From contig CAYZTR010000035.1 of assembly GCA_964481575.1 (NCBI GenBank), positions 1 through 22,730 of the forward strand: 22,730 nt of DNA, in the 5' to 3' direction. Position 1 is the first letter of the stretch. Each line of letters begins with the position of its first letter. The translations under genes and the position numbers were made by a program. Positions 8,003-14,056 of this stretch are shown piece by piece. A model generated the notes under the pieces. That model saw nothing but the letters and a program-made list of their open reading frames with translations. It searched no databases and was not told the DNA's origin. This DNA is from UQRS01 sp964481575. GTDB lineage: Bacteria; Bacillota; Clostridia; Oscillospirales; Acutalibacteraceae.

Positions 8003-8116
8003 ATGAAAGTCAGACCTTCTGTTAAAAAAATGTGCGATAAGTGCAAAATTATCAAGCGCAAGGGAAAAGTAATGGTTATCTGTGAAAATCCCAAGCACAA
8101 GCAGCGTCAGGGCTAA
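8003..8116 (+). CDS. rpmJ: 50S ribosomal protein L36, zinc-binding
   Basis: Smallest ribosomal protein, 37 residues (MKVRPSVKKMCDKCKIIKRK and then the tail with CENPKHKQRQG). Cys11, Cys14, Cys27 and His32 form the zinc site, so this is the metal-containing form. ATG follows CAAGGAGG. It sits between infA and rpsM, the standard Gram-positive arrangement. Confidence 0.97.
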   Translation: MKVRPSVKKMCDKCKIIKRKGKVMVICENPKHKQRQG

Positions 8117-8150
8117 ATCCTGATGACGAAAATATGGAGGTGCTTTAATC

Positions 8151-8519
8151 ATGGCTCGTATTGCCGGTGTTGACCTGCCCAGAGAAAAGCGGGTCGAAAT
8201 TGGCCTGACCTATATCTATGGTGTGGGCCGCAAAACCGCCAACGATATCCTGGCCGCCACCGGGATCAACCCCGATGTCCGGGTCAAGGATCTGACCGAG
8301 GATGATGTTTCCAAAATCCGTGAGTACATCGACCACAACGTAATTGTGGAAGGTGACCTGCGCCGGAATGTCGCATTTGACATCAAGCGGCTCATTGAAA
8401 TCGGGAGCTATCGCGGAACCCGCCACCGCAAGGGGCTGCCCGTGCGGGGCCAGCGTTCCAAGACCAATGCCCGTACCCGCAAGGGTCCCAAGAAGACCAT
8501 TGCCAACAAGAAGAAATAA
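8151..8519 (+). CDS. rpsM: 30S ribosomal protein S13
   Basis: 30S head protein that contacts the P-site tRNA and the L5 bridge. It has 122 residues beginning MARIAGVDLPREKRVEIGLT, with a helix-two-turns-helix motif (GVGRKTANDIL) and a basic tail (RHRKGLPVRGQRSKTNARTR). ATG follows TGGAGGTG. First gene of the alpha segment. Confidence 0.97.
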   Translation: MARIAGVDLPREKRVEIGLTYIYGVGRKTANDILAATGINPDVRVKDLTEDDVSKIREYIDHNVIVEGDLRRNVAFDIKRLIEIGSYRGTRHRKGLPVRGQRSKTNARTRKGPKKTIANKKK

Positions 8520-8538
8520 GTAGAAGGGAGATTTCGTT

Positions 8539-8931
8539 ATGGCTCAAAAGAAAGTTGTTACCCGCCGCCGCCGCGAGAAGAAAAACATCGAGCGGGGCGC
8601 CGCCCATATCCAGTCGACCTTCAACAATACCATCGTCACCATCACCGATACCGAGGGCAATGCGTTGTCCTGGGCTTCTGCCGGTGAGTTGGGCTTCCGG
8701 GGTTCCCGGAAATCCACCCCCTTCGCCGCTCAGAGCGCAGCTGAGACTGCCGCCAAGGCTGCGATGGAGCATGGTTTGAAGACGGTCGAAGTATACGTGA
8801 AAGGTCCCGGCGCCGGCCGTGAAGCTGCCATCCGCGCTTTGCAGGCTGCCGGTCTCGAGGTCAGCATGATCAAAGATGTGACCCCGATTCCCCACAATGG
8901 CTGCCGTCCGCCTAAACGTAGAAGAGTTTAA
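8539..8931 (+). CDS. rpsK: 30S ribosomal protein S11
   Basis: 30S platform protein near the mRNA exit and the Shine-Dalgarno helix. The 130 residues include HIQSTFNNTIVTITDTEGNA, the core STPFAAQSAAETAAKAAMEH and the end DVTPIPHNGCRPPKRRRV, all diagnostic. ATG follows AGAAGGGAG. Conserved position after S13. Confidence 0.98.
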   Translation: MAQKKVVTRRRREKKNIERGAAHIQSTFNNTIVTITDTEGNALSWASAGELGFRGSRKSTPFAAQSAAETAAKAAMEHGLKTVEVYVKGPGAGREAAIRALQAAGLEVSMIKDVTPIPHNGCRPPKRRRV

Positions 8932-8949
8932 TTGGAGGTGTAACACAAC

Positions 8950-9576
8950 ATGGCTAGATATACCGGTTCTGTTTGTAAGCTGTGCCGCCGTGAAGGTCAG
9001 AAGCTGTTCCTGAAGGGCGACCGTTGCTATTCCGATAAGTGTTCCGTATCCCGCAGAGCCTATGCCCCCGGCCAGCACGGCCAGGGCCGCAAGAAGACCT
9101 CTGAATACGGACTCCAGCTTCGCGCCAAGCAGAAGGCAAGACGGTACTATGGCATCCTGGAAAGCCAGTTCCATCATTATTTTGAGATGGCGGAACGGAA
9201 GCAGGGGATGACCGGTACCAACCTGCTGACCATCTGCGAAAGCCGTCTGGACAATGTGGTCTATCGGGCTGGCTTTGCCAACTCCCGCGCCGAGGCCCGG
9301 CAGCTGGTGACCCACAGTCATTTCTCTGTCAACGGCGTCAAGACCAACATTCCTTCCTATCTGCTTCGTGCCGGCGATGTAGTTGTCATTAACGAGAAGA
9401 GCCGCAGCTCGGAGAAGATTAAGGCTGTTCTGGAAGCCAATGCCGCCCGTCCCAACCCCCAGTGGCTGGATGTGGACGCTGCCAACTTCCAGGTGAAGGT
9501 TGTCAACCTGCCCCAGCGTGAGGAGATTGATGCTCCCATCGACGAGCAGCTCATCGTTGAGTATTACTCCAAGTAA
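8950..9576 (+). CDS. rpsD: 30S ribosomal protein S4, zinc-binding
   Basis: Primary 16S rRNA binder that nucleates 30S body assembly. The 208 residues begin MARYTGSVCKLCRREGQKLF and carry four cysteines near the N terminus (Cys9, Cys12, Cys26, Cys31), the zinc-containing form. The middle has an S4 RNA-binding domain (ESRLDNVVYRAGFANSRAEA, RQLVTHSHFSVNGVKTNIPS). ATG follows TTGGAGGTG. Its place inside the alpha segment, rather than as a separate gene as in Bacillus, fits Clostridia. Confidence 0.98.
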   Translation: MARYTGSVCKLCRREGQKLFLKGDRCYSDKCSVSRRAYAPGQHGQGRKKTSEYGLQLRAKQKARRYYGILESQFHHYFEMAERKQGMTGTNLLTICESRLDNVVYRAGFANSRAEARQLVTHSHFSVNGVKTNIPSYLLRAGDVVVINEKSRSSEKIKAVLEANAARPNPQWLDVDAANFQVKVVNLPQREEIDAPIDEQLIVEYYSK

Positions 9577-9637
9577 TGGCTGACCCTTTCCTATCAAAAC
9601 GAATGGCCCTGCATTTAATTTTAAAGGAGGTTTCTAA

Positions 9638-10585
9638 ATGATTGAGATTGAAAAACCCAGAATAGAAACTCTCGATATGCCGGCCGACGGCACCTATGGT
9701 AAGTTTGTGCTGGAGCCCCTGGAGCGGGGATTCGCCATTACCGTTGGGAACAGCCTTCGTCGTGTTCTGCTTTCGTCTCTTCCCGGCGTGGCCGCCACAT
9801 CTATTAAGATTGACGGCGTTGTCCATGAGTTCTCCACCATCCCCGGCGTTACCGAGGATGTGACCGAGATCGTCCTGAATATCAAGCAGCTCCATGCCAA
9901 ACTGCACAGTGACGAGCCCAAGACCGTCTTTATCGAAGCGGAGGGTCCCTGTCAGGTGACCGGCGCTTCCATCAAGGCGGATTCTGAGGTAGAGGTTCTG
10001 AACCCGGAGCTGCACATTGCAACCCTGGGCAAGGATGCCAAGCTGAACATGGAGATCGTCCTGGATAAGGGCCGCGGCTGGGTGCCTGCGGAGCAGAATA
10101 AGCAGAATCCTGCCGTCATCGGGGTGATCCCCGTTGACTCTATCTATACCCCGGTGGTCAAGTGCAATTTCACCACCGAACCCACCCGCGTGGGCCAGAA
10201 CACCAACTATGAAAAGTTGAATCTGGAGGTATGGACCAACGGTACCATTACCGCAAAGGAAGCCGTTTCTCTGGCTGCCAAGATCCTCACTGAACATCTC
10301 AACCTGTTCATTGCCCTGTCCGGCGACGTGTACAACGGCGACCTGATGGTGGAAAAGGACACCAAGGGGAAGGAAAAAGTCCTTGAGATGACCATTGAAG
10401 AGCTTGATCTTTCGGTACGCTCCTTCAACTGCCTGAAGCGAGCGGGTATCAACACGGTCGAGGACCTGATTTCCAAATCCGAGGAGGATATGATGAAGGT
10501 TCGGAATCTCGGCCGCAAGTCTCTGGAGGAAGTGATCCACAAGTTGGATACCCTGGGATTCACCCTGCGGAGCGAGGAAGAATAA
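9638..10585 (+). CDS. rpoA: DNA-directed RNA polymerase subunit alpha
   Basis: Assembly scaffold of RNA polymerase and contact point for UP elements and activators. The 315 residues comprise the N-terminal dimerisation domain (residues about 1-230, with EPLERGFAITVGNSLRRVLL and SSLPGVAATSIKIDGVVHEF), a linker, and the C-terminal domain (about 250-315, NCLKRAGINTVEDL and RNLGRKSLEEV). ATG follows AAAGGAGG after a 61-base spacer, the longest in the alpha segment. Length is normal. Confidence 0.98.
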   Translation: MIEIEKPRIETLDMPADGTYGKFVLEPLERGFAITVGNSLRRVLLSSLPGVAATSIKIDGVVHEFSTIPGVTEDVTEIVLNIKQLHAKLHSDEPKTVFIEAEGPCQVTGASIKADSEVEVLNPELHIATLGKDAKLNMEIVLDKGRGWVPAEQNKQNPAVIGVIPVDSIYTPVVKCNFTTEPTRVGQNTNYEKLNLEVWTNGTITAKEAVSLAAKILTEHLNLFIALSGDVYNGDLMVEKDTKGKEKVLEMTIEELDLSVRSFNCLKRAGINTVEDLISKSEEDMMKVRNLGRKSLEEVIHKLDTLGFTLRSEEE

Positions 10586-10624
10586 TTTTTCAATATTACC
10601 CATTTGGTAAAGGAGTGAGTATAA

Positions 10625-10966
10625 ATGCCCGGTACCAGAAAACTCGGAAGAACCACCGATCACCGGATTTCTATGCTGCGCGGCATGGTTACCTATTTGC
10701 TGGAAAACGGCAAAATTGAGACCACTGTGACCCGTGCCCAGGAGGTCCGTTCGATGGCTGAGAAGTATATTACACTCGCTAAGGTGAACAACCTGACCAC
10801 CAAGCGTCAGGCCATGGCGTTTATTACCAAAGAGGACGTCGTGAAGAAGCTGTTTGACGAGATCGCCCCCAAGTATGCCGATGTCAACGGCGGTTATGTC
10901 CGGATTACCAAGACCGGCCCCCGCCGCGGCGACGCTGCTGAGATGGCCATTGTCGAGTTAGTGTAA
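10625..10966 (+). CDS. rplQ: 50S ribosomal protein L17
   Basis: 50S protein near the tunnel exit. It has 113 residues, beginning MPGTRKLGRTTDHRISMLRG, with the family motif TTVTRAQEVRSMAEKYITLA and the C-terminal GGYVRITKTGPRRGD. ATG follows AAAGGAG. It is the last gene of the superoperon, followed immediately by hairpins. Confidence 0.98.
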   Translation: MPGTRKLGRTTDHRISMLRGMVTYLLENGKIETTVTRAQEVRSMAEKYITLAKVNNLTTKRQAMAFITKEDVVKKLFDEIAPKYADVNGGYVRITKTGPRRGDAAEMAIVELV

Positions 10967-10992
10967 TTTGACAGGCGAATGCCTGTGTCAAA
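10967..10992 (+). other. Small stem-loop directly after rplQ stop
   Basis: TTTGACAGGC and GCCTGTGTCAAA pair around a GAAT loop with a two-base bulge. It begins at the first base after the rplQ stop and touches the larger terminator hairpin. It may protect the mRNA 3' end or act as part of a tandem terminator. Function is inferred. Confidence 0.5.
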
Positions 10993-11033
10993 ACAGTCCT
11001 GCTTTTGCTGTGGAGCAAAGGCAGGGCTGTTTT
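10990..11033 (+). terminator. Terminator of the ribosomal superoperon
   Basis: AAAACAGTCCTGC plus TTTTGCT pairs with AGCAAAG plus GCAGGGCTGTTTT around a GTGG loop. That is a continuous stem of about 20 pairs with two G-U pairs. The U-run lies at the foot of the 3' arm (TTTT) rather than beyond it. Placement right after rplQ fits the end of a long highly expressed operon. Confidence 0.85.
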
Positions 11034-11472
11034 GCGTTATGAGAATGGCTAAAGCTGCAAGGGTAGTTGATGTTGCAAGGGCGGTTGATGTTGCGGAGAA
11101 TGCTTGGAGTTGTGCGACTGGTTGATGTTGCAGTGGATTCGTTGGTTTCCAGCGAGTGATTGGTGTGCAGAAATTTTTGTGCCAATTCCGGCAGCCTTTC
11201 CCTTTGTCCGTCTCGCTTGCCTTGCTCCATCCCCCCAGGGGAAGCCGGATGCCGCCGCAACGTTTCACGAAACCTGCGGCAGTGTCCGCCAAGACAAGTT
11301 CAACTTTCCCAATGAAAGCTCCTTCCCAATCAAACTCGTTCCAAATGGAAGCGCTGGAGCCGATACAAGGCCCTTTTCTGCAAAGAAATGACACCGCCCG
11401 ATCCCACTGTAAGCTGCGGGTATTCCCTCTGGGTTAGCTTCATTTTATCCTAATATTTTGTTTATTTGTGTA
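11034..11472. other. Non-coding spacer after the ribosomal operon
   Basis: This stretch has several short open frames on both strands, but none has a ribosome binding site, convincing composition or recognisable motif, so no gene is called. It contains an 18-bp degenerate repeat (listed separately) and an imperfect hairpin at 11254-11280 (GCCGCA and GTTTC pairing with GAAAC and TGCGGC). It could be a decayed gene or a dispersed genomic repeat; the sequence alone does not decide. Confidence 0.5.
11054..11126 (+). repeat. Degenerate 18-bp tandem repeat
   Basis: The units GCTGCAAGGGTAGTTGAT and GTTGCAAGGGCGGTTGAT are adjacent 18-mers with three differences. Two more diverged units follow, ending with another GGTTGAT, and GTTGCAG follows. 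The element GTTGATGTTGC recurs three times. The array is non-coding as far as can be seen. Confidence 0.6.
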
Positions 11473-11485
11473 TTTTTTGGCCAAA
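11473..11485 (+). promoter_or_regulatory. Conserved TTTTTTGGCCAAA box upstream of LamG gene 1
   Basis: The box contains the core of the perfect palindrome TTTTGGCCAAAA (11475-11486). A near copy, TTTTTTGTCCAAA, lies at 13950-13962 upstream of the second paralogue at almost the same distance from its -10 (52 versus 53 bases). The paired conservation suggests a regulator site; no protein is known. Confidence 0.45.
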
Positions 11486-11497
11486 AGCAAACGGGGA

Positions 11498-11530
11498 TTG
11501 TCTTGCCTTCTTTTTTTGCTGTTGTATAAT
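11498..11530 (+). promoter_or_regulatory. Promoter of LamG gene 1
   Basis: A perfect -10 TATAAT lies at 11525-11530. TTGTCT at 11498-11503 matches the position of TTGACC in the paralogue's promoter, but the spacer is 21 bases, longer than the usual 16-18. TTGCCT at 11503-11508, with a 16-base spacer, is an alternative -35. Either choice puts the start site near 11537. Confidence 0.6.
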
Positions 11531-11542
11531 AATAATTAGAAA

Positions 11543-11561
11543 TTCTGTTTTAATTGCAGAA
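11543..11561 (+). promoter_or_regulatory. 5'-leader hairpin before the RBS of LamG gene 1
   Basis: TTCTGT pairs with GCAGAA (one G-U) around a seven-base loop, ending about seven bases before the AGGAGG. The equivalent hairpin before gene 2 keeps the stem while the loop differs. It may control ribosome access or mRNA stability, or be a DNA operator near the transcription start. Confidence 0.5.
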
Positions 11562-11579
11562 AATTTAGGAGGTATTACA

Positions 11580-13691
11580 ATGCGCATATCCAAGCGATTC
11601 CTGTCCCTTGCACTTTGCCTTACCATAGTGTTGTCCATGTTTACCGTGTTGGGCATCGTTTCCACCGCCGCAGAGGATGGCGATTTGCTGAATTTGGAAT
11701 TTAACGATTTGGCAGATACCAATGGGAATGTGACCATTGAAAACTTCGGTGTTTTTGCCAGCGAGGGCACCGACGGAGGGCTGACCGGCACCGGCTCCGT
11801 TTCTCTGAATGGCACTTCCAAAGGCTGGCAGAAGTACGGCGGTTTTTATCCCACTTACGTCAGTGGCACCCGCCCGGTTTACAATCCCTTTGCCGCGGCC
11901 GGTGATTCTGTTACGGTGGAAATGAGTGTGAAACCTGTGGCTACTGCAACCGGTACTTATGTCCTGTTCGGCGATGACTGCGGCGATTTTCTGATGTTCG
12001 TTTTGAAGGTTACCGGCTCTAACCTGGAGCTTTATGTGAATATGGATGCCAGCAGCCTCAGTGCCCTTGACACCTCTTATACCGTGACCAAGACGATGGA
12101 AGGTGCCGCGCCGGCGGTGGGCGAATGGTCTACTGTCACCTTGACCCAGGAAAAGGTTGATGACGTGACCACCACCATTATTTATGTTAACGGCGTTGCA
12201 GTGGGGAAATACGAGGATATCATTCTGATGGCTGAATATTTGCAGGTCGGCAAAGACAGCGGCAGAGACGATTATTTCAGCATTGGTTCCCTTTGTACGG
12301 CCAAGGGCTGGTTGGCTTTGAACGGTGAAATCGACTACTTCCGTGTATCTGCCGGTGCCAAAACCTTTCGTTCCCAGATTGACGCCGCAGCAGTTGCAGC
12401 AGTGGAGGCGCTGATTTCCACCGCCGCGGCCGCAGCCAACGGTTCTGATGCCCAGATGGAAGCCTGGGTGGCCGCAAATGCTGCCTATCATCAGTTAAAT
12501 GTGGACGAGCAGGAAGCGGTATCCAACGCTGCGGATCTGGATACAATCAAAGCGGCGTATATCCATGCCACTGGTAACCTGTTGTCTCTGGAATATAATG
12601 GTACCCTGGCGGATACCTTTGGCCGTTACGTGCTTACCAGCCTGAGCGACCTTGCCAGCGAGGGCACCGACGGTGGTTTGACCGGCAACGGTACCGTTGC
12701 CCTGAATGGCAATTCCTGCAGTTCCTGGGATAAAAAGGGCGGTTTTACCCGCCGGGATTATTCCACCGATCCCTTTACTGCTGCCGGTGATTCTATCACT
12801 GTGGAAATGCGTGTGAAGCCTGCTGCCTATGCAGAGGGGAAGAAGCACATTCTGTTCGGTGATAACTGGGGCGGCAATCTGGACTTCACGTTCTATGCGG
12901 CAGATGGCAATCTGGTGTTGTATGTCAAGCTGCGGGATACGGAAGTGAATCAGCTTGGAGATGCTGCCGTCACCGCTGGCACCTGGACGAAAACCATGGA
13001 AGGTGCCGCGCCGGCGGTGGGCGAGTGGTCTACCGTCACCTTGACCCAGGAAAAAGCCGACGGCGTTACTACCACCATGGTGTATGTCAATGGGGAAGCG
13101 GTGGGCACCTTTACCGATGTTGTGCTGTTGGCTGATTTTGTGCGGGTTTGCGCGCAGAATAATTATGATGATTTCATTGGCATCGGTTCTGCCTGCACCT
13201 ATAGCGGCGAAAAGACCAATGTGGCCTTCCACGGCGAAATCGACTATTTCCGGGTTTTTGACGATGTCAAGACCTTTGCGGCCGATCCCCTGACCGAAAC
13301 AGCCGCCGGCGTTTCCTCTGTGCCTGCCGACGTAATCGGTACCTACGACCTGACCTGGAATGTGGATGTGACCAACCGTCTGGATGATGCGGACGCACAG
13401 GATTTTGTGGAGTTCAATGCCCAGTATACCATTCTGGATACCGGTGTTATCATCGCTGCCACTGCCGGGGATGCGGAAGACGCCAAGGCCCTGGCCGCTT
13501 CGGAGGATACCGCCATTGCCGGTAAGGCTTATCAGGAATCCTTTGGCACCACCCTCTACAGCCACTTCAGCTATCGCCGGATGAATGTCGCTGCCGGCCG
13601 TACCCGCTATGTGGTAGCCTACACTGTCTACACCGACGGGGAGAACACCTACTACGCCTACGCCGATGCAGTAGCCCTGTTGGCCGAATAA
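11580..13691 (+). CDS. Secreted two-LamG-domain protein 1
   Basis: A 703-residue protein. Residues 1 to about 31 form a Sec signal peptide (MRISKRFLSLALCL, hydrophobic core, then STAAED). LamG/concanavalin-like domains lie at about 36-262 and 331-565, each ending in a GEIDYFRV motif. A helical linker of about 65 residues (NVDEQEAVSNAADL) separates them. A C-terminal beta-rich module covers about 587-703. No catalytic motif, LPXTG, SLH, dockerin or membrane anchor was seen, so binding of glycans or surfaces is only inferred. ATG 11580 follows TTAGGAGG; an upstream in-frame ATG at 11466 lies before the promoter and is rejected. Confidence 0.85.
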   Translation: MRISKRFLSLALCLTIVLSMFTVLGIVSTAAEDGDLLNLEFNDLADTNGNVTIENFGVFASEGTDGGLTGTGSVSLNGTSKGWQKYGGFYPTYVSGTRPVYNPFAAAGDSVTVEMSVKPVATATGTYVLFGDDCGDFLMFVLKVTGSNLELYVNMDASSLSALDTSYTVTKTMEGAAPAVGEWSTVTLTQEKVDDVTTTIIYVNGVAVGKYEDIILMAEYLQVGKDSGRDDYFSIGSLCTAKGWLALNGEIDYFRVSAGAKTFRSQIDAAAVAAVEALISTAAAAANGSDAQMEAWVAANAAYHQLNVDEQEAVSNAADLDTIKAAYIHATGNLLSLEYNGTLADTFGRYVLTSLSDLASEGTDGGLTGNGTVALNGNSCSSWDKKGGFTRRDYSTDPFTAAGDSITVEMRVKPAAYAEGKKHILFGDNWGGNLDFTFYAADGNLVLYVKLRDTEVNQLGDAAVTAGTWTKTMEGAAPAVGEWSTVTLTQEKADGVTTTMVYVNGEAVGTFTDVVLLADFVRVCAQNNYDDFIGIGSACTYSGEKTNVAFHGEIDYFRVFDDVKTFAADPLTETAAGVSSVPADVIGTYDLTWNVDVTNRLDDADAQDFVEFNAQYTILDTGVIIAATAGDAEDAKALAASEDTAIAGKAYQESFGTTLYSHFSYRRMNVAAGRTRYVVAYTVYTDGENTYYAYADAVALLAE
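12096..13054 (+). repeat. Internal duplication of LamG segment, offset 900 bp
   Basis: Bases 12096-12154 and 12996-13054 are identical except at two positions (12125 and 12134), in register at exactly 900 bp, which is 300 codons. Around them the two LamG domains of this protein also align (both have ASEGTDGGLTG). The protein therefore carries two copies of one domain, with parts still almost identical at DNA level. Confidence 0.8.
13371..13654 (+). repeat. Identical 284-bp block, copy 1 (partner 15791-16074)
   Basis: Every base matches its partner at a constant offset of 2420. Flanking bases differ at 13361, 13370, 13655, 13662 and 13670. It encodes most of the C-terminal module of protein 1. 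Absence of even silent changes shows the copies were recently made equal. Confidence 0.95.
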
Positions 13692-13724
13692 TCTGTTGCC
13701 GGCGCAACTGTCACTTTTTCGATC

Positions 13725-13747
13725 CCCCGCAGGCCCAGTCTGCGGGG
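13725..13747 (+). terminator. Terminator-like hairpin after LamG gene 1
   Basis: CCCCGCAG pairs with CTGCGGGG around a seven-base loop, 34 bases after the stop. There is no U-run downstream, so termination efficiency is uncertain. The preceding bases resemble those before the hairpin after gene 2 (both have GATCCCCCGC). Confidence 0.6.
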
Positions 13748-13749
13748 AA

Positions 13750-13866
13750 TGTTGCCAAATCGTCTTGCCAAGCGGTTCAGCCAAACAGCCTTGCCAAATC
13801 GTTTTGCCATACAGTTTTACAAAAATAGTTCTGCCGGGCAGTCTTGCAAGTATTTTTGCTGGCGGC
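13750..13866 (+). repeat. Degenerate 13-bp tandem repeat between the LamG genes
   Basis: About nine consecutive units of 12-14 bases can be cut from this stretch, for example TCTTGCCAAGCGG, TTCAGCCAAACAG, CCTTGCCAAATCG, TTTTGCCATACAG and TTCTGCCGGGCAG. The array fills much of the spacer between the first gene's hairpin and the second gene's promoter. No spacers of constant length separate the units, so it is not a CRISPR. Confidence 0.65.
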
Positions 13867-13949
13867 TTTTTCCCTGTTGCGTTGTGGCGACAAGGCGGTT
13901 GCCGGAGATCATTGGTTTATTTTCATTAAAATGTTGGCAAAGTTTATCG

Positions 13950-13962
13950 TTTTTTGTCCAAA
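13950..13962 (+). promoter_or_regulatory. Conserved TTTTTTGTCCAAA box upstream of LamG gene 2
   Basis: It differs by one base from the box before gene 1 and lies 53 bases before the -10 start. It is also 25 bases before the candidate -35, the same as in copy 1. It is a candidate operator or activator site. Confidence 0.45.
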
Positions 13963-13974
13963 GAATCCCAGAAA

Positions 13975-14008
13975 TTGACCTGGAGCTGATGGTTGATTGC
14001 GTTATAAT
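13975..14008 (+). promoter_or_regulatory. Promoter of LamG gene 2
   Basis: A perfect TATAAT lies at 14003-14008. TTGACC at 13975-13980 is a good -35 hexamer but is 22 bases away. The same long spacing appears in the promoter of gene 1, so it may reflect an activator-dependent promoter rather than a chance match. Confidence 0.6.
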
Positions 14009-14020
14009 AAAGATGTAGAA

Positions 14021-14038
14021 TTCTGCCTTCGTGCAGAA
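14021..14038 (+). promoter_or_regulatory. 5'-leader hairpin before the RBS of LamG gene 2
   Basis: TTCTGC pairs perfectly with GCAGAA around the loop CTTCGT. It lies seven bases before the Shine-Dalgarno sequence, in the same position as in gene 1. Confidence 0.5.
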
Positions 14039-14056
14039 AATTTAGGAGGTATTACT

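Noticed and set aside
10586..10624. Possible promoter or attenuator between rpoA and rplQ
   Set aside because: The short AT-rich gap has no convincing -35/-10 pair or hairpin; it is adequately explained as spacer with the rplQ ribosome binding site.
11104..11437. Two overlapping plus-strand frames in the spacer before LamG gene 1
   Set aside because: Neither has a Shine-Dalgarno sequence, the frames overlap each other and opposite-strand frames, and no motif is recognisable.
11466..11579. Upstream ATG for LamG protein 1 (38 extra residues)
   Set aside because: It lies before the -35/-10 elements, so it would not be transcribed from that promoter, and it would place hydrophobic sequence before a complete signal peptide. 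The paralogue's equivalent extension is unrelated in sequence.
13750..13866. Possible CRISPR array
   Set aside because: Units are only 12-14 bases, directly adjacent and degenerate, with no unique spacers and no cas genes nearby.
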